A stretch of 31,858 nucleotides of DNA from a virus, in the IMG/VR virus record IMGVR_UViG_3300013126_000140, positions 1 to 31,858 of that record, one strand, 5' to 3'. The notes under the pieces were generated by a model. The model made no database searches. It had not been told where the DNA came from and saw nothing but the letters and a program-made list of their open reading frames with translations. Positions 15,299 to 22,894 of the stretch are shown in pieces. Position numbers and translations under genes: made by a program. Every line of letters begins with the position of its first letter. Within the stretch, counting starts at the first letter, position 1.

Positions 15299-15517
15299 TA
15301 CATTTGGACTACTTACACCTGATTTAGATTTCTTAGATTGTTTTAAATCTTCTTGTTCTCTTTTTTTAGTATCTATCAATTGTTTGTAGTAGAAATTTCG
15401 TATGTGTATTGGTAATCGATAAACTCCTTCTTGAGTAAATCCATTACCAAAATAACATAATTCAAAAATTTGTTTATGAAGTATAACCGAATAATTACTC
15501 GGAAGGCCAAAAAAACC
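15284..15517 (-). CDS. Out-of-frame extension of the tail assembly chaperone (no start codon; probable frameshift product)
   Basis: A 77-codon open frame sits +1 (equivalently -2) relative to the 251-aa gene. It begins after a TAG at 15518-15520, overlaps the last codons of that gene across a run of seven T, and ends with TAA at 15284. It encodes GFFGLPSNYSVILHKQIFEL, CYFGNGFTQEGVYRLPIHIR, NFYYKQLIDTKKREQEDLKQ and a Ser/Lys-rich tail, which is protein-like and resembles C-terminal parts of tail chaperones. No ATG, GTG or TTG lies near its beginning, so it must be read by ribosomes shifting from the upstream gene. Known precedent: tail chaperone pairs between the major tail protein and tape measure genes are commonly made by programmed frameshifting (lambda G/GT). 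A frameshift mutation or sequencing error is the alternative. Confidence 0.68.
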   Translation of the reverse strand, partial: GFFGLPSNYSVILHKQIFELCYFGNGFTQEGVYRLPIHIRNFYYKQLIDTKKREQEDLKQSKKSKSGVSSPNVNVRR

Positions 15518-16250
15518 CTACGCCCATTGGAATTGAGCGTACCTCCATTTCTCCCGTTTGTGGGTCTTCATATTCAAACTCCATTTTGACATCTGGTTGT
15601 ATTTTTTTAATGTATTCTCTAAATGCTTTAGTATCTCTAGTTAAAAATTGGTTGTTGATAAAATTTGTGATAGAACCAGTATCAGTTTTACCATTTACCG
15701 AGACAATCATGTATCTATATCTAGTTGTCAATTCAGCACCTAAAGCACCTTTGTTTAATCTTTGTAATGATTTAATGTCTGCATCTATCTTCTTCTCATC
15801 ACCATGTGTCAGTAATCTAAATTCTAATTGATTTCCATTTAATGTGGTAAATTTATATCGATTTTCTCGATTTAACAAAGTAGTATCAATATCCTTTACC
15901 TGAACCTTTGATAAATCAACAACTACATCTTCTTTTTCATCTAAATTGTTTGTAAGTTGAATATTATATTCAGGTCCATAACCCAAAATACGAGTTGCTA
16001 ACATAATAGCATTTTTATCACCAAGTAGAATATCATCAACATTGATTTTATTATCTACTATAATAGATTCAAATAGTTTATCTAAAACTATACCTTTTTT
16101 AATTAAATTTTGAGATGTTAAGATTTCTTCTTCTTTTGCAGTCATGTATTTAATTTCTATTTGACCAGAAGAAAGTGGATTTGATTCAGGATAACATAAT
16201 CCTTGAGATGGAAGTGAAATTACTTCAGTTGGAAAATCATAATTTGCCAT
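15495..16250 (-). CDS. T4 gp26-like baseplate/tail assembly chaperone (upstream part of frameshift pair)
   Basis: This 251-aa protein starts MANYDFPTEVISLPSQGLCY followed by PESNPLSSGQIEIKYMTAKE and EEILTSQNLIKKGIVLDKLF. That signature (PTE...LPS.G..YPE.NPLSSG.IE.KYMTA.EE.ILT) is typical of the T4 gp26-type 'baseplate protein' family in T4-like phages. Residues 85-125 include LLGDKNAIMLATRILGYGPEY. The end is IPMGVGFFWPSE and a TAA at 15495. It lies after the tube gene and before the tape measure, where tail chaperones are encoded. A late octamer is 28 bases upstream. The product probably keeps the tape measure soluble and guides tube assembly; a longer form would carry the out-of-frame extension. 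Confidence 0.8.
   Translation of the reverse strand: MANYDFPTEVISLPSQGLCYPESNPLSSGQIEIKYMTAKEEEILTSQNLIKKGIVLDKLFESIIVDNKINVDDILLGDKNAIMLATRILGYGPEYNIQLTNNLDEKEDVVVDLSKVQVKDIDTTLLNRENRYKFTTLNGNQLEFRLLTHGDEKKIDADIKSLQRLNKGALGAELTTRYRYMIVSVNGKTDTGSITNFINNQFLTRDTKAFREYIKKIQPDVKMEFEYEDPQTGEMEVRSIPMGVGFFWPSE
15509..15515 (-). other. Putative frameshift site, run of seven T in GGG TTT TTT TGG
   Basis: In the 251-aa frame the codons are GTA GGG TTT TTT TGG CCT. A +1 slip of tRNA-Phe on the T run, or a -2 slip, moves ribosomes into the downstream open frame with full re-pairing of the Phe anticodon. A second possible +1 site is GAG TAA at the zero-frame stop, with poorer re-pairing. Confidence 0.55.
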
Positions 16251-16277
16251 AATAAACCTTTATTTGTTTGTTTGTAT

Positions 16278-16285
16278 ATAAATAT
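16278..16285 (-). promoter_or_regulatory. Candidate late promoter octamer upstream of the tail chaperone gene
   Basis: The sense strand reads TTATATATTTATATACAAAC; ATATTTAT lies 28 bases before the ATG. Confidence 0.5.
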
Positions 16286-16303
16286 ATAAATTAAAAAAAG
16301 TTG

Positions 16304-16333
16304 AAAAAAAAGAGTTCTCGGAATGAGAACTCT
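16304..16333 (-). terminator. Rho-independent terminator after the tail tube gene
   Basis: AGAGTTCTC (16311-16319) and GAGAACTCT (16325-16333) form a perfect 9-bp stem with a 5-base loop, followed on the minus strand by a T run. It lies 26 bases after the tube gene stop. Confidence 0.85.
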
Positions 16334-16359
16334 CTTGTATAAGAAAATGAAATAATGTA

Positions 16360-16851
16360 TTAGAATTCCAAGATTGCGTAATCGTAAGAAAGTGTTAATT
16401 CAATTGTAGCAGGGTCGGTACCAGTTGCCCAATCTAAATCACCAAAGTTAGCTTGTGTAATAAAAGCACCTTTCAATGTCCATTGTTCGATTTTATCACC
16501 TACTGGTCCTAACATATAACATTGAATATCTTTTTTATACATATCAGCGTATCCATTTCTACCAGTTAATGATTCATGAGATAAACGAACCCACTCCATT
16601 ACTGCCTGTGCTCCTGAAGGAACGATTGGGTCATAAAGAGTCATTGTAATATCTTGCCACTCACCTTTACCTTTGAGTTGTCTTTTTACGTTGATGTGAT
16701 CCAAAGTAACCTTTTCGAATTGAATTGTGGGTCTTTGAGATGCTTTTATTAAATATGAAGGAATACCACCTACTTCGAAGATGAAGCGGTTCTTCATCTT
16801 CGGTTCGAAATTGGTATAGAACATATCGTTAAATTCTAATACTTCTGCCAT
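16360..16851 (-). CDS. Tail tube protein (T4 gp19-like)
   Basis: At 163 aa this matches T4 gp19 (163 aa) in length. It has the family pattern: KMKNRFIFEVGGIPSYLIKA at 18-37, RPTIQFEKVTLDHINVKRQL, GKGEWQDITMTLYDPIVPSG at 61-80, AVMEWVRLSHESLTGRNGYA, and GAFITQANFGDLDW toward the end, with a final SYDYAILEF strand. The protein stacks as hexameric rings that form the inner tube of the contractile tail. TAGGAGA lies about 10 bases ahead of the ATG. It has its own terminator and late octamer, consistent with a high-copy virion protein transcribed as a separate unit. Confidence 0.95.
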   Translation of the reverse strand: MAEVLEFNDMFYTNFEPKMKNRFIFEVGGIPSYLIKASQRPTIQFEKVTLDHINVKRQLKGKGEWQDITMTLYDPIVPSGAQAVMEWVRLSHESLTGRNGYADMYKKDIQCYMLGPVGDKIEQWTLKGAFITQANFGDLDWATGTDPATIELTLSYDYAILEF

Positions 16852-16875
16852 TTTTTATTTTCTCCTATTATACTA

Positions 16876-16883
16876 ATAAATAT
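16876..16883 (-). promoter_or_regulatory. Candidate late promoter octamer upstream of the tube gene
   Basis: The sense strand reads GATTATATTTATTAGTATAA; ATATTTAT lies 25 bases before the ATG, between sheath stop and tube start. Confidence 0.5.
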
Positions 16884-16904
16884 AATCTTTTTTTATTTTT
16901 TAAA

Positions 16905-19229
16905 TTATGAGGTGAATGATGCACCAGTTGGTAAGATATTGAAATCTAACACGATGAATTCAGCAGTTCTTGTTGGTTGTAAGAAAATCTGTCCAGCCAA
17001 GATGTTTCTATCGATTACATCAGGTGTATTGTTAGTTTCATCCATCACTACTCTGAATGCAAATAAACCTTGTCTTTGTTGGATTCCTTCTAAGTAAGGA
17101 TTTACTGTATTCAAGAATCTTGAACGAGTTTGTGATGTATTTTGTTCAAATACCAAGTATCTTGAAGTAGATGCGATGTATTTCTTAACTTTAATCAACA
17201 ATCTTCTAACATTGATTCTATCTAACGCAGATGCTCTATCTTGAAGAGTTTTCTGTCCAAATGCTACAATACCTTCTCCAGGGAATTGAGCGATTGGGTT
17301 TACTTTGTTTTCATAAAGAGTATCTCTTTCAGCATGAGTCAATCTATTCAATACACTAACTGCACCAGTGATACCACCTCTATTCAAACCAGCAGGAGCA
17401 AACCATTCTGCTGCAATAGCATCATTGGCTGCGTAAATTCCTGGCATCAATACTGATGGTGGGACAATTGTTAATTTGTTTGTTCTCGAATCAATTGTTT
17501 TAACCCAAGGGTAGTATGAACCTACATAGTTAGAATCTACACTTTGTGCTTGTAATGTTACTAAATCAATTGAATCATCGTAATCACTTAGTTCACCGAT
17601 ATAGAAAGCATCCTCTCTAGCTTCTACCATATCAACAATCTTATCAAATACATAAGAGTGTAATCTTCTAACAACTCCAGGTGCAGCTACCAAGTTGATA
17701 TCAAAATCATCAGGATTAGATACTGCATTAATCGCTTTTACATAAGCAACTGAACCACTTGTTGTAGGATTAGCTAAGTTAAATCCTTGTGAGTTACCAG
17801 AACCCCATTCAGTATCATTATTTTTTGCTAAAGCATGTTTTACGGTTGGAGTTATTCCATCAAATCCACCTTGGAATCCTACTGTAAATTGTCTTTTTGC
17901 AACATCAGTAGTGTTTGACCCAGTCAACAAATAATTAAATGGTGCATCATCAAATGTGAAACTTGTATTTGAACCAGTACTAGCGTTATTTGGAATTGGT
18001 GCCAAGAAATAATTATTATCTACTTTTACAATTGGAGTTTCCAAATCAATACCTGAATATCTAAATGTGGATGATGCAGTATTATCAACAGAAGAAGTTG
18101 AGAAAACGATTGCAGGAGTTATTGAATCATTTCCTCTAATTGGAGAGTAATATGATTCATGTCCAAATGGACCTGCTGTAATTGGGAAAGAACCTTCTTC
18201 CGAAACTTCTACTCTAACCAATCTTGAACGATTCGTGTAATCACCATTCATTGACATTTTACCATTTCCATCAATAGTAATGTTTTGGTCACCAATTACT
18301 TTTAAGATGTAATTTGGAGATAATGGGTCTAAGTTTACATTATTGTAAGTTTCTAAGATAGATTTTCTTCTATCAGTATCAGAATATCCTCTAATTACAA
18401 CAGAGAAAGTTGCGTAATCAGTCGCATTTGATTCACCAGCTGCTTTTACATTAAAAATTGAAATTTTGTATTCAGTATTAGCGTAAGTACCATCACCTAT
18501 TGTATGGAATCGGAATAACTGATGTGTTTCACCTGAGATTTCTTGTGAAATAATCCAAGGAGTAGATGCAAAAGAACAGTCTTGGTCTGCAAAACTTTGT
18601 TCTCCTAAAGATACTAATGAAACTTCTGAACCAGATGATATATTGAATATTGATGCTGCAGCATTTTCAAAAAATTGAGATACATAAACACCTTTTGAAC
18701 CTCTTGGATTACCGCCAAATACATCTGATAAATCATTTCCAGCTGTATATAAGATAGATGCAGAAATTGCAGTATTGTATGCAGAATCAGAACCACTTAA
18801 TGTGATACTAAATGCAGATGATGATTCTTGTGCATCAATAGAAGCAGTGATAGCATCACCATTACCTGATGTAGTCCAGTTGTGAGTTGATTTTAGAACA
18901 CCAACTAATTTTTCTCCATTTGAACCTGATACTTTAATACCAACAGTTCCTCGTTGAGTATATCCACCGATATGTCCAACACGAACAATAGTTACTGTTC
19001 CAGCTTCTCTTAAATAATTTTGAACCGAGTAACCAGTATAGTATGAACCATCTGGTGTACCAAATATTGATTCAAATTCTGATTGAGTGTTTACTACGGT
19101 TGGAACGAAAGCAGGTCCTTTAACAAAAGGTCCGATAATTGCTGCTCCGATTTCTCCAATACCTTGTGATAAGAAAGATAAGTCATTCTCTCTTGTAAAT
19201 ACACCAGGTGATACAATCTTTTCTGCCAT
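16905..19229 (-). CDS. Contractile tail sheath protein (T4 gp18-like)
   Basis: This 774-aa protein opens KIVSPGVFTRENDLSFLSQG then IGEIGAAIIGPFVKGPAFVP and TQSEFESIFG, the standard sheath N terminus. The C terminus has the conserved ERDTLYENKVNPIAQFPGEG region, VAFGQKTLQDRASALDRINV, RRLLIKVKKYI and the final RTAEFIVLDFNILPTGASF strand. Those C-terminal strands form the inter-subunit mesh of the contracting sheath. The middle (about 120-480) contains Ser/Thr-rich variable domains exposed outside, making it longer than T4 gp18 (659 aa). AAGGAGT precedes the start. It is upstream of the tube gene, the usual order. Confidence 0.96.
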   Translation of the reverse strand: MAEKIVSPGVFTRENDLSFLSQGIGEIGAAIIGPFVKGPAFVPTVVNTQSEFESIFGTPDGSYYTGYSVQNYLREAGTVTIVRVGHIGGYTQRGTVGIKVSGSNGEKLVGVLKSTHNWTTSGNGDAITASIDAQESSSAFSITLSGSDSAYNTAISASILYTAGNDLSDVFGGNPRGSKGVYVSQFFENAAASIFNISSGSEVSLVSLGEQSFADQDCSFASTPWIISQEISGETHQLFRFHTIGDGTYANTEYKISIFNVKAAGESNATDYATFSVVIRGYSDTDRRKSILETYNNVNLDPLSPNYILKVIGDQNITIDGNGKMSMNGDYTNRSRLVRVEVSEEGSFPITAGPFGHESYYSPIRGNDSITPAIVFSTSSVDNTASSTFRYSGIDLETPIVKVDNNYFLAPIPNNASTGSNTSFTFDDAPFNYLLTGSNTTDVAKRQFTVGFQGGFDGITPTVKHALAKNNDTEWGSGNSQGFNLANPTTSGSVAYVKAINAVSNPDDFDINLVAAPGVVRRLHSYVFDKIVDMVEAREDAFYIGELSDYDDSIDLVTLQAQSVDSNYVGSYYPWVKTIDSRTNKLTIVPPSVLMPGIYAANDAIAAEWFAPAGLNRGGITGAVSVLNRLTHAERDTLYENKVNPIAQFPGEGIVAFGQKTLQDRASALDRINVRRLLIKVKKYIASTSRYLVFEQNTSQTRSRFLNTVNPYLEGIQQRQGLFAFRVVMDETNNTPDVIDRNILAGQIFLQPTRTAEFIVLDFNILPTGASFTS

Positions 19230-19273
19230 TTTATATTACTCCTTTATAATTTCAATTGTGTAATGATACGAAT

Positions 19274-19281
19274 ATAAATAT
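19274..19281 (-). promoter_or_regulatory. Candidate late promoter octamer upstream of the sheath gene
   Basis: The sense strand reads AATAATATTTATATTCGTAT; ATATTTAT lies 45 bases before the ATG, the longest spacing of the set. Confidence 0.45.
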
Positions 19282-19308
19282 TATTTACTTTTTGTAAAGA
19301 ATATTTTT

Positions 19309-19590
19309 TTATTGAGTAACCTCATTATTTATGGGAGTAAATATGCCAGTATTTGGGTCATAATTACCATCACCATACTTTTCATTCAAACTTTTAAATA
19401 ATTCTAATTCGGTATTCACCAATTCTTTGTGTTTTTCTAATAGTTGAGTTTCAAATTCATCTAATTCATCGTTTCTTCTTTTTCTCTCAACCGAAAGTTG
19501 TCCTAATTGAGTAAAAACGAGTTCAACATCTGTTTTTAACTGATTAATTGAATTGATTTCTTCTTGCGTAAACTTGATTTGTTCCATCAT
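19309..19590 (-). CDS. Small coiled-coil protein upstream of the sheath
   Basis: This 93-aa protein is a long amphipathic helix with heptad-like spacing (INSINQLKTDVELVFTQLGQ, LSVERKRRNDELDEFETQLL, KHKELVNTELELFKSLNEKY), ending in an unstructured GDGNYDPNTGIFTPI tail. Similar short helical proteins occur beside tail genes in T4-like marine phages, but no role is established that I can name. The second Met (19587) is an equally good start. An octamer lies 33 bases upstream. It may act in tail assembly, by inference from position. Confidence 0.68.
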   Translation of the reverse strand: MMEQIKFTQEEINSINQLKTDVELVFTQLGQLSVERKRRNDELDEFETQLLEKHKELVNTELELFKSLNEKYGDGNYDPNTGIFTPINNEVTQ

Positions 19591-19622
19591 TTTGATATAT
19601 TTTAGTTGTTGTTTTTATATAT

Positions 19623-19630
19623 ATAAATAT
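19623..19630 (-). promoter_or_regulatory. Candidate late promoter octamer upstream of the 93-aa gene
   Basis: The sense strand reads ACGATATATTTATATATAT; ATATTTAT lies 33 bases before the first ATG. Confidence 0.5.
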
Positions 19631-19671
19631 ATCGTTTTTCACCAAACAACAAAAATATTAATAATTATTTA

Positions 19672-20940
19672 TTAACTAACTACGGTAAATTCAAGAGGGG
19701 TTGACCATGCACCTTTTAATCCTTGGTCAATTGCTCGTACTCTGAACCAAAATGTTCCTGCTAATAAAAGACTGAATACTTCAACAATATTAGTACTCCA
19801 TTCATCTGCCGTATTTGTGACAGTTGCAAATGTGTTAGATGTTGCTATTTGCCATTCATATGCAGTGATACCAGTAGTTCCAGTTGAAGCAGGAGCAGTC
19901 CAAGTTATATTTGGATCAGTGTAGGTTACATTTGTTGGTGCACCCGGTGCAGGTAAATCAGTATGAGAATTACCACCTTTGTTGTGAGTAATATATCCAT
20001 TGACCATATAAGTATCTTCTGATTCAACATCAATAGAGACAATTTCGGTTGTTTTTTCAACGATTTCTATTGTTGTAATATCTACTTCAGTATTATCACC
20101 TTTAACCAATTTATCACCAACTACCAAGTTAAACATTTCTTTGAATAAGTAATCACCACTTACTGAATCTTTTACCAACATTGGGTGTTCTGCAGTAGCA
20201 GTAACCTCTCCATTATTAATATCATAATAACGAGGAGCGAAAGAATAAGTTAAATTAACAATTGTTACATCTTTTGGAGTAGTTGAAAGAGAGTTAGATG
20301 ACCAATCCAAGAAAGTTCCATCAGAATCTTCACCTAAACCACCAATTGAGAATCCTTTTAATAAATCTCCTTCATTCAAATCACCTGCTTCTACAATAGT
20401 TCCATCTGCCAAAGTGACAGGAGAATCAATCGTTAAACATAACGCAGTTGAGTTTCCATCATATGAATCTACCGAATAAACGGTCTTTGTTCTTGCAGTG
20501 TTATATCTAACTGCGTGTTGATTGAATCCATCTGCAAAAGTAGCAGAAACGGTATGAGAAATAATTGATTGTAAAACAGTTTGAGTAGATGCATTTGTCA
20601 TATTACCTACTGCAATAGTAGCAGAAGCACCATTATTTGCAGAAACCGATAATTTATCACCACCCGATATACCCCAAGTAACATTTGCACCTCTATCACT
20701 TATTTGAGAAAATCTAGTACCCCCTCCAGTAGTTCCTAAAGTGTAAGTTTCTGAAGTATTTTCTACTGCGTAAGTAAAACCTGATACATCATCAATTGAA
20801 TCTACTGCATAAGCAGAAAGACCAGTTGTAGTTGCAGAACCACGAATAGTACCAAGTGAAACATTAGAATTTTGTGTATTTCCAGTAGCACCTGCTAGTG
20901 CATTGAGTGATAAAGTATCTCCTGAAGTAAGTGTTGGCAT
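19672..20940 (-). CDS. Virion protein with an internal intein-like Hint domain and C-terminal fibronectin III domain
   Basis: The 422-aa protein has three parts. Residues 1-167 are a Ser/Thr/Gly-rich structural domain (GDTLSLNALAGATGNTQNSN). Residues 168-320 are a Hint domain: Cys168 starts CLTIDSPVTLADGT, block B is TAEHP with Thr249 and His252, then MVNGYITHN with His319-Asn320 at the end. Residues from about 329 form a fibronectin III domain (PGAPTNVTYTDPNITWTAP through RVRAIDQGLKGAWSTPLEF). All class 1 intein catalytic residues are seen, but the +1 residue is Lys321, not Cys, Ser or Thr, and no homing endonuclease is present. Like bacterial intein-like domains it should cleave rather than splice, releasing an N-terminal piece of about 18 kDa and the FN3 piece. 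It lies between fibre and sheath genes. Confidence 0.85.
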   Translation of the reverse strand: MPTLTSGDTLSLNALAGATGNTQNSNVSLGTIRGSATTTGLSAYAVDSIDDVSGFTYAVENTSETYTLGTTGGGTRFSQISDRGANVTWGISGGDKLSVSANNGASATIAVGNMTNASTQTVLQSIISHTVSATFADGFNQHAVRYNTARTKTVYSVDSYDGNSTALCLTIDSPVTLADGTIVEAGDLNEGDLLKGFSIGGLGEDSDGTFLDWSSNSLSTTPKDVTIVNLTYSFAPRYYDINNGEVTATAEHPMLVKDSVSGDYLFKEMFNLVVGDKLVKGDNTEVDITTIEIVEKTTEIVSIDVESEDTYMVNGYITHNKGGNSHTDLPAPGAPTNVTYTDPNITWTAPASTGTTGITAYEWQIATSNTFATVTNTADEWSTNIVEVFSLLLAGTFWFRVRAIDQGLKGAWSTPLEFTVVS

Positions 20941-20951
20941 AATATCGTTCC

Positions 20952-21947
20952 CTATATATTATAAATATAAAGTAATTCGTCTACCCACTTTTGTTTATCT
21001 GAAAAATTCATTATCATAAATGATTTAATTTTATTAAACCAAAAAGATTTTTCATTATAAGGGGTTTCCAATAACTTACTATAAATATCAACAAACTCCT
21101 TTTTAGATGAAACTCGGTAAGGATATTCTAATTCTTTACACCAATTATTATGTATTATTGGTAATTTACCTCTATCTACCGATTCAAATATAGAATATCC
21201 AAATGGTTCGGATGAAAATGCAGAATGAGATATTCCCCAATCCATATTATAAAATTTATCTTTGAATGATGAGTCATAATGATAAATTTTTGATTTTGAT
21301 GTATCTATCTTAGCACCATTTTTCCAAATTGAGTTAAATTCGTATGAATTAGTAAAAATATAAGATTTTAATCCATCTAAATAATGTGGATTCTTTCTAC
21401 CCTCACATCTTGCTGAAAATCCTAAATTATTTGATTCTGAAAGTGGTAAATCCCATTTAAAATCATAAAAATTACGAATATTCTTGTTTGGAATCAAAAT
21501 ATCGTATAATCCTATCCAAATTGAATGAGTTGCCCATTCATTTACTTGTGTTTCCCAAGAAGAATCCAAGTAAGGGTGCCAACCAAGTGATGCATCGGTT
21601 CCAACTTGTGATTTTATGATATGATCTACTGAATTGTGGAGAATATTTGAATGAATTTTATGTTTATTCTCTTCAATAACTCCCATCGGAGTATAATGAC
21701 CATGTAGAATGTTAATTCTTCTTGCACCTCTACAAATTTTTTCTACTTTTTGGATATCATCACCATGCCAGTATGCTTCTATTGGAAATTTGTACTCTTC
21801 ATGTCCTTTTGGTCGGTTTCGGTGAAGAATAAGGATAGGTTTTACCTTTAATTTCGGTGCAACTAACTCCATCCATAAATTTACCCAAGTATCTGTCCCT
21901 GCATTTACCCAAGGACCTCCACCAGTAGTATAATAGACATCGTACAT
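20952..21947 (-). CDS. Probable GT-B glycosyltransferase embedded in the fibre module
   Basis: This 331-aa protein starts with YYTTGGGPWVNAGTDTWVN, a Gly-rich N-terminal loop after the first strand as in GT-B enzymes. A C-terminal nucleotide-sugar site is EPFGYSIFE at 247-255 (E-x7-E) followed by DRGKLPIIHNN, the family GT4 style 'E.fG...lEa...G.PvI'. LHGHYTP at 81-87 fits an N-terminal domain loop. Donor and acceptor are unknown. The start overlaps the 283-aa fibre gene stop by one base and the stop lies 12 bases ahead of the Hint gene. It is thus inside the fibre operon, which suggests it glycosylates fibre or virion proteins, though cell-surface modification is also possible. Confidence 0.72.
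   Translation of the reverse strand: MYDVYYTTGGGPWVNAGTDTWVNLWMELVAPKLKVKPILILHRNRPKGHEEYKFPIEAYWHGDDIQKVEKICRGARRINILHGHYTPMGVIEENKHKIHSNILHNSVDHIIKSQVGTDASLGWHPYLDSSWETQVNEWATHSIWIGLYDILIPNKNIRNFYDFKWDLPLSESNNLGFSARCEGRKNPHYLDGLKSYIFTNSYEFNSIWKNGAKIDTSKSKIYHYDSSFKDKFYNMDWGISHSAFSSEPFGYSIFESVDRGKLPIIHNNWCKELEYPYRVSSKKEFVDIYSKLLETPYNEKSFWFNKIKSFMIMNFSDKQKWVDELLYIYNI
20963..20970 (-). promoter_or_regulatory. Candidate late promoter octamer upstream of the Hint gene
   Basis: The sense strand reads CTTTATATTTATAATATATA; ATATTTAT lies 23 bases before the ATG, within the last codons of the glycosyltransferase gene. Confidence 0.45.
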
Positions 21948-22798
21948 TATTTTTTAACTATAATTCTTCCCGAAAAAGTTGATGAAAAAGTAATTGATAA
22001 TGAATTTATCGAAGTTGATTCTACAATAGAAGGAATTTCTTGTCTTTTTGTAGAAGTGTTCCATGCTTGTACTAATGGATATTCTTCATTTAATGAATGT
22101 GAAACTGCATAGGTAGAACTACCACTAACATCTTGTTTATATGAAGTGAGGTTTGTAATTTGAGATGCACCTGAAATAAGACCATCTATGTTAAATAGGG
22201 TATCTATTTGGGCAGATGATGAAATAATACCACTTGGTATGTTTGTAAAATTATTATAATTTAAATAATAGGAACCTGATTGTCCATTTAATAGATTTGA
22301 ATCAGATGCAGAACCTGAAACAATATGACCACCTTTTGCAACTACAACATATCCACTATTATTACCTGAAAGTACAACATCAGCTGTATTATTTGTAGTA
22401 AGAGTTACTGATTGTGGTATAATTTGAGTATCATTACTTTGATAAACTGAAACAATTACATTCTTTGAATTAAAGTTGTGTGATACTGATATTGTAGATG
22501 TATTACTAAATGATGAGGTTATTGTACTAACTTGCGATACATCTGCTGCAGGTAAATTAGTTAATTGAGACCCATCTCCAACGAAAAAAGAAGCAGTTAC
22601 ATTACCAAGTATATTAAGAGAACCAGTTGTTTGAGAATTAGTGGTTACAACTTGTTGAATTGAAGGGGTACCATTATCTTTTTCAAAAAATATTCTACCA
22701 TCATAGGTATTGATTGCCAATTCACCTAATTCAATATTAGAGGTACTTGGAACTTTTCCTTCAACAGCGGTTCTTTTTAACTTAACTACTTGTGACAT
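21947..22798 (-). CDS. Fibre/adaptor protein, paralogue of the 214-aa protein
   Basis: This 283-aa protein opens VVKLKRTAVEGKVPSTSNIE then LGELAINTYDGRIFFEKDNG, the N-terminal adaptor motif 'LKR....G..P....l..GElAiN.yDgk.f.k' found in phage tail fibres. It then has FFVGDGSQLTNLPAADVSQV and a beta domain ending GYVVVAKGGHIVSGS, shared closely with the 214-aa gene (SYFVGNGSQLTN and GYVVVAKGGHVVSGS). The C-terminal part (GIISSSAQIDTLF, SGASQITNLTSY) carries the fibre repeat motif, and the last 60 residues form a small strand-rich domain. It overlaps the glycosyltransferase start by one base. It is probably an attachment or short-fibre subunit. Confidence 0.75.
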   Translation of the reverse strand: MSQVVKLKRTAVEGKVPSTSNIELGELAINTYDGRIFFEKDNGTPSIQQVVTTNSQTTGSLNILGNVTASFFVGDGSQLTNLPAADVSQVSTITSSFSNTSTISVSHNFNSKNVIVSVYQSNDTQIIPQSVTLTTNNTADVVLSGNNSGYVVVAKGGHIVSGSASDSNLLNGQSGSYYLNYNNFTNIPSGIISSSAQIDTLFNIDGLISGASQITNLTSYKQDVSGSSTYAVSHSLNEEYPLVQAWNTSTKRQEIPSIVESTSINSLSITFSSTFSGRIIVKK

Positions 22799-22825
22799 AT
22801 ATATGCTTTACTTCTTTCAATTTAT

Positions 22826-22833
22826 ATAAATAT
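22826..22833 (-). promoter_or_regulatory. Candidate late promoter octamer upstream of the 283-aa fibre gene
   Basis: The sense strand reads ATATATATTTATATAAATTG; ATATTTAT lies 28 bases before the ATG. Confidence 0.5.
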
Positions 22834-22846
22834 ATATATACAATAA

Positions 22847-22880
22847 GAGAAAATCCCTTATATAAGGGATTTATTTTCTC
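22847..22880 (-). terminator. Hairpin terminator after the 788-aa fibre gene
   Basis: A perfect 22-base palindrome (22851-22872, core TCCCTTATATAAGGGA) is flanked by GAGA and TCTC. It lies 15 bases after the fibre stop codon. The T run beyond it on the minus strand is interrupted (TTTTCTCTTATTG), so efficiency is uncertain. Confidence 0.6.
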
Positions 22881-22894
22881 TCATTATTTTATTA

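Noticed and set aside
15495-15520. Chaperone extension as a simple pseudogene
   Set aside because: Not excluded, but the extension stays open for 77 codons with protein-like sequence, and its stop coincides with the terminator, which favours a functional frameshift.
18614-18796. Minus-strand short frame inside the sheath gene
   Set aside because: It lies entirely within the confident sheath frame in another register and has no independent start signal.
19285-19308. Hairpin after the 93-aa gene as terminator
   Set aside because: Only an AT stem (TTTAC/GTAAA) with no T run after it; too weak to call.
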